From Ampullaceana balthica (lineage: Eukaryota > Mollusca > Gastropoda > Lymnaeidae): a stretch of 64,000 nt of DNA. The translations under genes and the position numbers were made by a program. The stretch is taken from assembly GCA_944989445.1 (NCBI GenBank), contig CALYLW010001413.1, positions 62,001-126,000 of the forward strand, given 5' to 3'. Shown piece by piece: positions 45,835-57,119 of the stretch. The notes below the pieces were generated by a model. It saw only the letters and a list, made by a program, of their open reading frames with translations, did no database searches and was not told the origin of the DNA. Each line of letters opens with the position of its first letter. Within the stretch, counting starts at the first letter, position 1.

Positions 45835-46650
45835 CTGGGGGCGGGGCCAAAATGTATTTTTTTTCCTTATATTTAAAACTGACTCAAAACTAATTCTCCA
45901 ACCTCCCGTGAGGGTAGAAGCATGAAACTTTTGGGAACTTGCCAAATACACTATTATGACGATAATTGGTGAAAAATAATGTAAACATTTCCACTCATGG
46001 GTGGCCGTGTGCCCCAAAACCGGTTTTTCCTTATATGGGCTATATAAAACTGAATCAACACCAATTCCTCATATTCCCGAGTAGGTAGAAGCATGAAAAT
46101 TTGGAAAGTCGTTGAGTACCCTCCCGCAATGGTAACAGTCGAAAAAAGTATAAAGTTATTACTAACTGGGTAGGGGGGTGGGCGGGGGCCCAAACGTAGT
46201 TTTTTCTTAAATGAGCTATATAAATCAGGCTCATCATTAAATCTCCTATTTCCTGTGTAGGTAGAAGCATGAAACTTTGTGAAGTTGTTATATACCCTCC
46301 CAAAATGGTAACTGGCGAAACATTAATAAAAATTATCACTCACTGGGTGGTCAGAGGCCTGAATGTAGTTTTTTTTCATATATCAAACTGACTCATCAAT
46401 AATTCTCCAAATTACCATGTAAGTAGAAGAATGAAACTTTTGGAAGATTTTGAGTACCCTCGCGCGATGGTAACATGCGAAAAAAATATATAAAATTATT
46501 ACTCACTAGGGGGCCTTGGGCCAAAATGTAGGTATTTTCCTAATATGAGCTATATAAAACAGACTAATCATTAAATATCCAACTTCCCGTGTAAATAGGA
46601 GCATGAAACTTTGGGAAGTTGTTGAGTACTCTCCCGCAATGATAACATAC
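45835..46650. repeat. ~165-177-bp tandem repeat inside the Helitron, 5 units
   Basis: Each unit has a CACTGGG...GGGCC...AAAATGTAG block, TATATAAAACTGACTCATCA-like sequence, a GTAGAAGCATGAAACTTT block and a CCTCCCGCAATGGTAAC block. A related single block is near 45130-45190. Confidence 0.85.
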
Positions 46651-46659
46651 GAAAAAAAA

Positions 46660-48387
46660 ATCCAGGCAGATCAGGTCCGCCACAGAGTTCCCAGAGCAGC
46701 TGAAACAGCTGAGCAAAGAAACTCCAGGCATGTGCTGTTCCAGTGGTAAAGTCAAACTTCCCCCAATTCTAAAGCCACCAGAACCATTGTGCATTCTGTT
46801 GAATGGTGAAACTGCACAATCAAAGGACTTTGTGAAACTTATTAGACTATTCAATAATATGTTTGCCGTGACTTCCTTCAAGTCTAATGTTGTCGTGAAT
46901 AACGGGTGGACACCAACATTCAAGGTCCAAGGCCAAGTGTACCACCATGCTGGACCTCTTCATCCAGTCAATGCTGTAGACAGCAAATATCTCCAGATTT
47001 ACTTCTTGGGAGAAGATGAGCAAGTGCAAAGACGACTGGATTTGCTTGACAGTCCTGTTGACAGAAACATTGTCCTCAAACTGCAAAGAATGCTGCATCA
47101 GCATAACAGCTATGTGAGGTCATTTAAAATGGCTGCTGAGATTATGGATAACACTCAAGTGGACTACAAAATCAAAATTTCCGGCAAAGCACCATTAAAG
47201 GAACACAAAGGCAGATTCAATGCACCATCTGTTAGTGAAGTGGCATCATGATTGCTGGAGAGCTAGGTGATCGTAGAGACATTGTGCTGCATTCAAGAAG
47301 TTGCTCACAAATGCCACTTCAAAGGATTCAAGACACTCACAGGTCATATGATCCACTTCAGTATCCTCTGCTATTTGTTAGAGGAGAAGATGGCTATGAT
47401 TTGAACATAAAAGATGTAAACAAGGCCACAAGCAATGACTACTATGCATATCGCATGATGCAAAGAGTCAACGAATTTAATACACTCCTCAGATGCCCGC
47501 GCCTTTTCCAGCAATACATAGTGGATATGTATGCTAAGGTTGAGAATGAGAGATTGCGTTTCATCAGACTCAACCAAACAAAACTTAGAGCTGAGGACTA
47601 TGGTGTACTATTAGAGGCAGTAAGGAATGACAACAATGTGACTTCTGAAAATATTGGCAAATTAGTGGTGCTGCCTTCATCCTTCAGTGGAGGGCCCCGT
47701 TACATGCATGAATATGCACAGGATGGAATGACCTATGTACGTCATAGAAACACAAGCATCAAGTAGATTTGCAATTATGTTACCAAGGGAAGTGATGCAG
47801 CCATGTTTACTGTTGCAAATGAAATGCCGAACAGGCTTGATGGGGTTACCAATTAATTATCAACAAGGACGATACATTAGTAGCAGTGAGGCAGTGTGGC
47901 GCCTGCTTAACTTTCCCATCCATCAAAGGTATCCAACAGTTGTTCACTTGGCAGTACATCTTGAAGGAGGCCAAGGAGTATACTATAAACCAGGACAGCC
48001 AACAGCACATTTGACAGACACTCCAACAAAGACTACATTAACAGCGTTTTTTGATCTCTGCAAAACAGATCCTCTTGCAAAAACATTGCTGTATTCTGAA
48101 GTGCCTAGACATTTTCGCTGGGATGCCAGTCAAAAGGTCTGGCAAATCCGAAAAAAGGTATACCTCTTGCAGACTTCCCGGGATATGTGACAGACAATGC
48201 CTTGGGAAGAGTGTACACTGTGCATCCTCACAACAGAGAAGCATTTCACATGCGCCTCCTGCTGCACCATATTCGGGGACCTATTTCATTTGAAGATCTC
48301 AAAACTGTTATTGTGAAAGATGAGGATGGTGACATCCTTGAAATTAAGCCATGCAGCACATACACTGTTAAATGTACCATTTTATAG
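46660..48387 (+). pseudogene. Helitron Rep/helicase relic, catalytic core and helicase deleted
   Basis: Recognisable in order: the Helitron-like N domain from CCSSGKVKLPP (about 46733) through NAPSVSEVAS; after a 1-base frameshift IAGELGDRRDIVLHS and YDPLQYPLLFVRGEDGY; then LVVLPSSFSGGPRYMHEYAQ. It then jumps to NYVTKGSDAAMF (about 47775), which corresponds to the second Tyr of the Y2 motif. The HUH histidine segment between is absent. The post-Rep part follows (RYISSSEAVWRLLNFP, then HLAVHLEGGQ, then FDLCKTDPLAKTLLYSEVP). After another frameshift comes LADFPGYVTDNALGRVYTVH and RGPISFEDLKTV. The Pif1-type helicase that should come next is missing; only a short tail leads to a stop at 48387. 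In a working Helitron this protein nicks, joins and unwinds DNA for rolling-circle transposition. Confidence 0.93.
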
Positions 48388-48439
48388 CATGCAAGTAAAC
48401 AGTTAGTTGTGTACGCTTCTACAGAAAACCTTATTTTAA

Positions 48440-48469
48440 ACCCGGGCGAAGCCGGGTACTTGCCCCTAG
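48440..48469 (+). other. Helitron 3' terminal hairpin and CTAG end
   Basis: A 6-7 bp GC stem (ACCCGG with CCGGGT) stands 9 bp before CTAG. This is the standard rolling-circle termination signal of canonical Helitrons. Confidence 0.92.
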
Positions 48470-49460
48470 TATCCTTATAGTCTTGAACTAATTTCATGTT
48501 AAGACTATAACATGGATTTGGTTTTTTCGGAGCTTTTTACAAAAACCACAAAAAAATCATATGAAAAGATAATGTTTTCATTTTATGAGTCATGTGAAAG
48601 GAAATTGAGCCTTGCCCATTAGAGTTTTGTAACTGTTAAGGACCTTTGTTATTCTGGTAGAAAAAACAGAGGAAAGCATGCGTAATTAAAAGAGAAATAC
48701 CAAAATTGATGAGTAATATTTAAATTAACCATAATTTCTATTTCCTCGACACACATATCGTGATTTTTATAAAGAAGTGGTTTGATTTATCGACTTTCAC
48801 ATTTCCTGAAGCGTTTATACTCTTCTATAAATTTGTAAGGGAAATTTGAGACCAAAAAACGAAAAATAGTACTTTTTATTGTGCTTACCTGTAGCATAGC
48901 ACGGGAATTTAACTCGTCTCTTATTATGCTTCATAGTAAGCATGCTACTTTATAGCTACATCAGCGTTAATGAGTTTGTATTCTCACTATTTGGTATTTA
49001 AATGTGTACCGTCTTTAAAATAGAAACATTTTTTTTTAAACGACATATTCTGTTGTTTCTCTATGGTGACTTGAAAAATGTCAGTTGAAAAGACTTTAAC
49101 CATCCCATTCAATTGTGTGTATTTTATTGAGATCGCTGAGCTGCAGATGTTATTGTTGCTCTAAGAATGTATTGGAAACAAACATGCCACCAGAACAAAA
49201 TATGGGAGTATAACTACAGGAGGACATTTTGTATGACAAAAGTCTACACTACAGATTGTTTTCTGATCAAACTTTCTCCGTGTGAATATTGTCTCCTCAA
49301 GCTTTTCATTTGAGTTGAAAAACGGTTTTCACTCTATTGCATGGGATGTAACAAAAAAAGACGGGGAAAAGTTATTCGATTTATTATTTCCTTTCCAATA
49401 GACAAGTTGTGTATTCAATTATGAACATTGTTTGTTGTAACAATTATAAGGCAATTTAGC
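48470..49460 (+). other. Family Y continuation, then unrecognised DNA
   Basis: The first 80 bp continue family Y across the Helitron insertion (TATCCTTATAGTCTTGAACT). Beyond about 48560 nothing is recognised. Confidence 0.5.
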
Positions 49461-50560
49461 TTACAGGCACAATATTACAGGCACCATATTACAGGCACCA
49501 TATTACAGGCACCATATTACAGGCACCATATTACAGGCACCATTATTACAGGCACCATATTACAGGCACCATATTACAGGCACCATATTACAGGCACCAT
49601 ATTACAGGCACCATATTACAGGCACCATATTACAGGCACCATATTACAGGCACCATATTACAGGCACCATATTACAGGCACCATATTACAGGCACCATAT
49701 TACAGGAACCATATTACAGGCACCATATTACAGGCACCATATTACAGGCACCATATTACAGGCACCATATTACAGGCACCATATTACAGGCACCATATTA
49801 CAGGCACCATATTACAGGCACCATATTACAGGTACCATATTACAGGCACCATATTACAGGCACCATATTACAGGCACCATATTACAGGCACCATATTACA
49901 GGCACCATATTACAGGCACCATATTACAGGCACCATATTACAGGCACCATATTACAGGCACCGTATTACAGGCACCATATTACAGGCACCATATTACAGG
50001 CACCATATTACAGGCACCGTATTACAGGTACCGTATTACAGGCACTGAAATTACAGGCACCATATTACAGGCACCATATTACAGGCACCATATTACAGGC
50101 ACCATATTACAGGCACCATATTACAGACACCATATTACAGGCACCATATTACAGTCACCATATTACAGGCACCATATTACAGGCACCATTTTACAGGCAC
50201 CATATTACAGGCACATTCTTATAGGCACCATTTTACAGTCACCATATTACAGGCACCATATTACAGGCACCATATTACAGGCACCATATTACTGGCACCA
50301 TATTACAGTCACCATATTACAGGCACCATATTACAGGCACATTATTACAGGCACCATATTACAGGCACCATATTACAGGCACCATATTTACAGGCACAAT
50401 ATTACAGGCACCATATTACTGGCACCATACTACAGGCACCATATTACAGGAAACATATTACAGGCACCATGTTACAGACACCATTTTACAGGCACCATAT
50501 TACAGGCACATTATTACAGGCACCATATTACAGGCACCATATTACAGGCACCATATTACG
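49461..50560. repeat. 14-bp minisatellite, about 78 units
   Basis: The unit is TTACAGGCACCATA. The first 580 bp are almost perfect; after about 50045 the units show more substitutions and indels (for example CACATTCTTATAGG). Because the unit has no stop in one strand's frames, a 206-codon open frame arises trivially with a 14-residue period. It is not a gene. Confidence 0.97.
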
Positions 50561-51251
50561 GTGAAATGTAATATCTGTAAACTGACTATTTAGATAAAAT
50601 ATCCGTCTTGACGTTGCAGTCGCCATTTGTTTTATGACCTAGAAAGCTTTATCTATAGTATTTACAATGTAATTCTAAAAACAAGTTGCAAAGGTTACTC
50701 ACAGAGAAACAAATGGAATACTCAATAGATGCATTGAGATTAGCCAAAACTTTATGTGGTGACATTATAATTTTAATTGAACCTTTCAGTCAAAGAAAAA
50801 GAGTGTGAATTCTTAGCAATCAAAGGGAATATAACGTATAAAGCAATTTTGAGTAGAAAAAAAAGATCAGTAGAAAGTTTGTTTTTTTCTTCATGAGTTG
50901 AGGCTACTTTACAAATTCATATGAGACTTTGTCAGTAGATAATTACCCAAACTTTGTAGCGGAAATGTACTGATGTAAACGTTTTATTACATCGATGAAA
51001 ATGTGCCAAACATTATTTGTTAACTATCTCTTTGTATACGAACATTTCAGTTAGCCATTTGGGTTCTAATATGACTGAATTGTACACTGAACTTACTCTC
51101 TAAGATGCAACTTACAGTTGGCTGTAAGAATACATACAAAAAATATCAGACAAGGAACAAAATTCAAATTAAGTTATATAGAGCTGTGGAACAAAGAAAA
51201 AATCGCATGCTGTAATAATTTGATTTTAAAACCTGTATAGAAGAATAATTC
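50561..51251. other. AT-rich intergenic, nothing recognised
   Basis: No repeat or coding signal could be supported. Confidence 0.45.
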
Positions 51252-51616
51252 ATGCAGCGTATCAAAATTTCAGATCGATCGATCGTGCCGTAATTAAATT
51301 AATGAATTTTTAGTTTATCTCTATACAACGTATGTAATTCAATTTCACAGTTTGTTATTGTTTTTTTTTCACGTTGACGCAACCCGTCGATGTACCGGCG
51401 TGCTTTTGTTTACATTTTACGTGTCACGCTGAGCTCGGTCCAGCGATCGGTGACCAGACCTTTCCCCCTCCCCCCCCCGGGGGGTTATAAAGCAAAGGGG
51501 AGTTAAGACAGTTTCAGTCTGTAAATGTTTGTCGCGTTTGAACATAATCAATACTTTTAGTTATGTCTCATATATATAAGGGATTTATATTCAAAAGCTT
51601 TGTTTTTACGGGTTTG
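51252..51616 (+). mobile_element. R1 element, 5' end lost
   Basis: It starts in the core (CAGATCGATCGATCGTGCCG), passes through GAGCTCGGTCCAGCGATCGG and GTTTGTCGCGTTTGAACATA, and ends ATAAGGGATTTATA then the hairpin and ACGGGTTTG. It closely resembles 24434-24915. Confidence 0.85.
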
Positions 51617-52484
51617 TTTTATTTATGATTAAATTGTCCACTAATTGTTTGATATCGTTTATTGTGTTATTCATTTCTCAATTGGAATGTGCGTCTATTT
51701 AAGTGTATTAAAATAAACGTGAACCAAGTCAGTATGGGCTTGTCTCAACGGCTATCCTTTATATAGTGTCGGTATTTAGAAGAAAATGTATACTTCTTTC
51801 ATGTGAAACATAAGACAGCGCCCTTCTTTCGTTTCAAGCCTATATTATTTTTTGTGGGCGTAGCTGGTTGTTCCGTATTTCTTTTATTACGTAATAAAAA
51901 TATTTTGGTGGTCAGCTAATTGTGTTTCCTTTTATTTGACATCAGATGTAAGGAAATACACAGCAGTTTGTAGAAGAACTTTTATTATTTTGTATTAACT
52001 AATTTCTCTTCTTAAGGGCTTTCACTTTAAATGTCTTTATCTTATTTATTCCATCTTCTGGAATGCTCTAAAAATAACCATCGTATCATTTTCTGCCCCC
52101 AGAGCACATGGTCAATCTTAGAAAAGTTACGCTCACGGGCAACTATACAAAATTATACCGAAAAAAAAAGTTAGGTGGGTATCAAATTTTTATTTATAGC
52201 AGCGTATTGTTACAGTTAATCAATGCAGGAATTTAGGCCAAGACTTGAGAGTGAAATATATTTTCGCACACAAGCCAATTGGGAATTTCATGTAAAGTGC
52301 ATTATATAAAAAAAAATTATGTTCGTGTTTTAGTGAGAAAGCTCAGAAAATATCGTTGCTGACCCGATGTATCGCTTAGCAAAAGAAGTCATTTGTAAGT
52401 AGATAATAATTCTCTTTTTTTAAGGATTTTGTTGTTAATTACTCTTCTACTTTGTGTATTTTTTTCTTATCGGCTTGCGTCACA
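51617..52484. other. Intergenic, nothing recognised
   Basis: No repeat end, array or domain identified. Confidence 0.45.
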
Positions 52485-53140
52485 AGCATTGATAAATTGT
52501 TAAATCAAATGCACCCTATAATTATTTGAAAACATCTAACCACCATTACAGTTACAAAAACTTCACTAAACTCATTGTGTCTAATATAAAACAAATTCAT
52601 GGCCACTGTTTACGGGACTGTGGGGTGGTGAGTGGTGAGGTTAAAAGTTTTATTGTGTTGAATTAACGACATTATTTCATAATAAAATATTCATGGTGTT
52701 AAAAACCAAATAATTAATAACTGATTTTCTGAGTCTGAGACAGCAAGTATTTATCTTCTAGAGAAGATATTGGCATTTGTTTTTTGTAAAGTACTACTAA
52801 TTACATTCAATATAAAGTAACATAAAGTAACTTAAGATGTAATGTTCAACATGTTAAAAAAATATTTTTCCATAGACAATCCGAAACATACAGCCTTATT
52901 TTGGATTATTTACTTTTATCGATATGAATTGTTAATTTTGAAGATATTTTAAATCGTTGCTTTATTTGTGTGAACGATTCTCATCAGCTGTAAATGTGGT
53001 TTTAAAAGATGTTCAAATACATTGTAATGTTGATAGAAATTTTGAGTCCTGTATTAAAACTTATTAAAAAAACCCATAAACTAGAAGTGTAAGTAAAAAT
53101 ATAATCTTTTACAAGTGAAATTATGATCTATTGTATCCAA

Positions 53141-53233
53141 CTCCTCCCTCACTCGGCCGACGTTATAACAGCTCCTCTCTCACTCGGCCGACGTTATAAC
53201 AGCTCTTCTCTCACTCGGCCGACGTTAGCACAG
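53141..53233. repeat. 31-bp tandem repeat, 3 units
   Basis: Units contain TCACTCGGCCGACGTTA followed by TAACAGC. Confidence 0.92.
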
Positions 53234-53758
53234 CTACGATATAACATTGTCAGCTGTTATACTGCAAACATGTAAAGGGAACATTTCTAAGATTATTTAA
53301 CTTACAACATTAAAGTTTTTAAAAATGTATCACAATAAATTTAATTTTCAAAGGAACCACTATATTAATATTAATCATTTGTATTAATTTATCTATAGTA
53401 ACGTAATAAAAAATATTTTAAAATTCTTTTTTGTTTTGAAATTTACTCTTCTGTTTAAATGTAAATTACTTGCTAAATTAATGCATTTCTATTTAAATTT
53501 TGTCTTATGTAAATTAGTAGAGAACTGTGTATTTAAAACTACCACGGAAATATATTAATGATGAACCTAACTGACTGATGTCACAACCATAACTTTTAGT
53601 GTTGCCAGCGCTAGGTTTTTCAACCTATATCTAGGTTTTTTCGACCTTGTCTATGTTTCTAGGTTTTTTATTTAAAAAATGTAATTATACGATGTTAAAG
53701 TAAAAATATTTATAAAATATGTGCAATTAATATTCTAAATAAATTAGATTTTTCAAAA

Positions 53759-54005
53759 ATGAAACTAAGCAGCAGTTGGCAACAATTTTTTCAGACGCAC
53801 TGTCATGGTACATATGATATCTATCCCACTGAATTCAAAAGATTGCGCTACTGCGGTGCCATTTGCCTGAAGAAATCTGGTACAAGAAAAAACAAATTGA
53901 ATGAGCCAAAATATTCAATTTTATTATACTTCATGATAAACTTAACAGCTCTACAATCTTCTTCTGCCTGCGTTGAGAAAATATTCTCTCAAGTATACAT
54001 GGTAT
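53759..54005 (+). pseudogene. hAT transposase C-terminal relic
   Basis: The frame ends TALQSSSACVEKIFSQVYMV and a stop. The SSACVEKIFSQ motif is characteristic of the hAT dimerisation region, where a Ser/Ala-rich stretch precedes ER.FS. The upstream part does not give a clear catalytic core. It lies inside an element with hAT-like ends. Confidence 0.65.
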
Positions 54006-54006
54006 A

Positions 54007-54185
54007 GAACACAAGTTAATATAATACAACGCTCAGATAGACATAGCTATAAAATCTTTTTGTCCTATTCCGTATGCAAGAACAAACATAAAAATTCTCG
54101 CTCTTTCCGTCCGGAATTCGGAAGTTGAATGAGTTGCCTGATCAAACGAGGAAAACCAACAATCTTTCAACATTTAAAACCCAAA
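54007..54185 (+). pseudogene. LINE C-terminal fragment
   Basis: ATAATACAACGCTCAGATAG, then CCTATTCCGTATGCAAGAAC, then GTCCGGAATTCGG align with the LINE at 58930-59342 in opposite orientation. Only the last ~55 codons and some 3' sequence remain. Confidence 0.8.
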
Positions 54186-54419
54186 TAAAAATGCAATACA
54201 ATACATAAACCATGGATAAATTATGACTCAATTATCTTCTTTATAAAAAGAGGAACGTCTGTAATAGATAAAATTGGAATATTTCCAATAATGCTGATAA
54301 GATTGGCATATATAAGGAAGATGACAAAAGTGCAGATGTAAGTATAATTTACAAATACTGATGTATAACATACTAATACCTTAGGGGTGTTCTTAAAAAT
54401 AAAGGCACGCATCTAGGGG

Positions 54420-54720
54420 AGTCGAGAGGGTCACACTTTTGTGAGATGTGTGACAAGGGGGAGAAGAGTGTTTAAGAACTGTGACGTCACATCAAAAACG
54501 ATATACTTTAAAGTTTAAACGAAAGCCCCACTTAAATATTTGATAGATTACAATTAATTTATTGACGTTTTAAATGGCTTCGCGCATGTAACGATATTAG
54601 ACTGCCGCCTCAAGCTAAATACATACTAATATGACGATAAAGTGATTTGAAACACGCTCATTCTCAAATAAGAAATACAGCTTTTTTTTGAAGAGAAGCT
54701 CTGTGACGTCACATTGTTTA
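54420..54720 (+). repeat. Family Z repeat
   Basis: GTTTAAGAACT, then CGTTTTAAATGGCTTC, then GATTTGAAACA match 60490-60670 in order. No coding potential. It may be a non-LTR 3' region, but this is a guess. Confidence 0.55.
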
Positions 54721-54953
54721 TTTTTATCATGTCTAGGTTTTTTCTTTTGGATCTAGGTTTTTTTGGACGTGTTGGCTAGGTTTTTCCAAAATTTGTCACT
54801 GGCAGCACTGGTACCCTTGTATATTACGTTAGATATCAATCACTACACCAAGGGAAAAAAGAAAACAAAGAAACATTTTCCCCTAGTAAAGCTATTTAAC
54901 TACTACAATGAAAGGAATCGTATAATGTCGTTCTAAAAAGTAAATATATTATA

Positions 54954-55225
54954 CTAGACGCCCCGCGGCGTAGCATACGCCGCAGACTTGCTTATAGAGA
55001 GTGCAAAGAAAGTGCTTGAACCCAGGAACTTCCCCGTATAAGGCGGACGTGATAACCAGTACACTACGAATCTCACTTTAGTTTGTGAACGAACAATGTA
55101 AGTTAACGCAAGGACCATTGTTGGTCTCGAAACATTGGTCGACCTCAGCGAGGGTCATTCGTCATGCTCGTTTGCAAATACTTGCGTGATGTCTTGCATG
55201 GTCACAAGAAGTGAATTATATATAT
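54954..55225 (-). mobile_element. Small Helitron-like element carrying a tRNA-like sequence
   Basis: The minus-strand 3' end is the strong hairpin GCGGCGTATGCTACGCCGC, then GGGGCGTCTAG next to T, a canonical Helitron terminus. The 5' end lies beside a TA run near 55225. It is absent from the left and middle family X copies. A related copy is at 11071-11370. Confidence 0.7.
55013..55071 (-). pseudogene. tRNA-Val-like pseudogene
   Basis: The minus strand reads GTAGTGTACTGGTTATCACG (D arm and A box), an anticodon arm CCGCCTTATACGG and CTGGGTTCAAGCAC (T arm and B box). The D arm and anticodon arm resemble animal tRNA-Val. The T stem and acceptor do not pair, so it is not a working tRNA. Confidence 0.55.
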
Positions 55226-55537
55226 ATATTAATAAATAAATGAAAGTAAAAATTTAAAATATGATCTAGATAGGTGCAGTAACAAATTGTATAAGATCAT
55301 ATTAACATTGTCAAAAACCATAATAAATAGTTCATTAAAACTTGAGCATTCTAAAATTATCAGAAATCATGTAGTTATGTCGGAAAACACCAAGTCAATA
55401 TGCACTTTGTGTTTTTACTCTGAATGGAAGAGTTTTGTAAATAAACTAAGATCTATAAATAGCCTGAACTATGGACACGAGCGTGTTCTCAACAGTCTCA
55501 GTGTATACACGGGGTAGGTGAATGTTGGCAGTTTTTA

Positions 55538-55980
55538 GACATTGTATCCCTAATTTTAGGGATCGAAGTCAAGTGGGGTGCCACTTGGATAAAATAGAAG
55601 TCGTTCAATAGTTTTGACTTCAGTCAGAGAAAGGGAACTGTTCCATACTAAAAAATTAGACATCCATATTACTCATACTATTTAAATAAATATAATCGTT
55701 TTCATATCTTGAAATAATTGTCATTTTAAAAATCCACAATTTCTTTGAATTTTATTTTTACATGAATTAAGTCTAAGTCATATACAATAAAACATTTCAA
55801 ATACACAAGGGATTAATATTATGTGTTGTAGGACTTAAATACCGTTTCAATTAATTTTGTTTTAAGTAAAGATTTTCTTATGTAAAGATGCTCAGTTTTC
55901 TTAACACAAGTCATATTAAATACATCCCACTCTATGCTTTGTAGTGCGCCACTGATGGGATACAATTTAAATGCACGTCA
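55538..55980 (+). mobile_element. HQ element
   Basis: Module H has ATCCCTAATTTTAGGGAT and CAAGTGGGGTGCCACTTG. Module Q (55930-55980) has ATGCTTTGTAGTGCGCCAC. Confidence 0.75.
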
Positions 55981-56889
55981 AAAATAATTTTATTAAATTG
56001 ATTGTATATTTAAAGGGTATTTTTCATTGCGTATGTATATATTTTTATCACATTTTTTCAATAGCGCTACAATGTATCCATCAAAATTTATAATATTTAA
56101 TTGTGGTGTTTTCTAAGAACAATAACAAAAATAACAGTTGAATAAGCTAAAGTAAACAAATGGGATGCAAATTTTATACGTAGTCTTGATATATTAAAAT
56201 ATACTTATGAAATACCCTAATTAATGACGATAATTTAATAAATGATGAAGGTTGTATGTACAATTGCAGTTTTGTTTCCGTCACATAAATATAAAATCAT
56301 AAAATTAATTCCCAATTCTTCCTCAACAATTTATATTAAATACCACGTTTCCGACAATTAAAACATGTGCTATGTTTATTATGCCAATATAAACAAAGAT
56401 TAAGTGTGACACTCTCCTGGGCCTACTTTAACTATATTCTATGTGACAAACGCTCCTTGTGTACATTTTACTCAGCGTTGCCTCAGAAACACACCTGAAA
56501 CGTAGAGTAGATACATTATCCAGTTCTTGGTCAAATTATGGAGACACTAACAGTACAAAAAAGACAAAAGTAACGTAGCAGCTGGCACCAGGCAAAACAT
56601 AATCATCAGTGGCAAAAAATCAACACAGTGAGCCGCTTTTCCTACATTTGTATCACATTGTCTCATAGTGCCGACATTGTGAGGTGGACGTCCGTATCTC
56701 GAAACCAAGAGCACAAATTTGGCAGAATGTATCTGGAACATAAGAAGAATAAGAACCCAACCCAAACTAACAGTATCCAGATATGTTGTGCTCACTACTT
56801 TCTTATACTCATGTGAAACATAAACCGTGTACAAACGCAATGAGAGGTTGCTGAATCACTTTCACAACAAAAGCCTGAGGAAAATACTC

Positions 56890-57110
56890 AACATAAAATG
56901 ACTGGGAAACTTTACAAACACTGAAGTACTTGTCAGGGCAGTACTACCAGCATTTAAACATTACAAACACTGAAGTACTTGTCAGGACAGGACTACCCAG
57001 TATTTAAACATTACAAACACTGAAGTACTTGTCAGGGCAGGACTACCAGCATTTAAACATTACAAACACTGAAGTACTTGTCAGGACAGGACTACCCAGT
57101 ATTTAAACAA
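56890..57110. repeat. ~50-bp tandem repeat, 4 units
   Basis: Units contain CACTGAAGTACTTGTCAGG and ACATTACAAA. The left family X copy has three units. Confidence 0.88.
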
Positions 57111-57119
57111 GCCTAATGC

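Larger units (their letters stand above)
44983..48469 (+). mobile_element. 3,487-bp Helitron with decayed replicase
   Basis: The 5' end is TCTCTCTATATATAAG after A (44982). The 3' end is a CCCGGGCGAAGCCGGG hairpin, then TACTTGCCCCTAG, then T (48470). Family Y copies at 15581-15650 and 44165-44230 run straight across the site, confirming both boundaries. It contains a tandem block (45835-46650) and a broken Rep/helicase gene (46660-48387). It can be trans-mobilised at best. Confidence 0.95.
53597..54810. mobile_element. hAT-like element with CTAGGTTTTT sub-terminal repeats
   Basis: The left end AGTGTTGCCAGCGCTAGG and the right end, inverted, CAGTGCTGCCAGTGAC resemble hAT termini. Copies of CTAGGTTTTT cluster at both ends (53612-53680 and 54734-54785). 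The flanks TAACTTTT and GTACCCTT are at best a weak target duplication. Inside are a transposase relic and a LINE fragment. Confidence 0.7.

Noticed and set aside
46730..48387. Functional Helitron helicase gene
   Set aside because: The HUH core and the whole ATPase/helicase part are missing, and at least three frameshifts occur.
49428..50048. 206-codon open frame in the 14-bp array
   Set aside because: Its 14-residue period is simply three repeats of the 14-bp unit read in all frames; no stop occurs in the unit.
55013..55071. Functional tRNA gene
   Set aside because: The T stem and acceptor stem do not pair.
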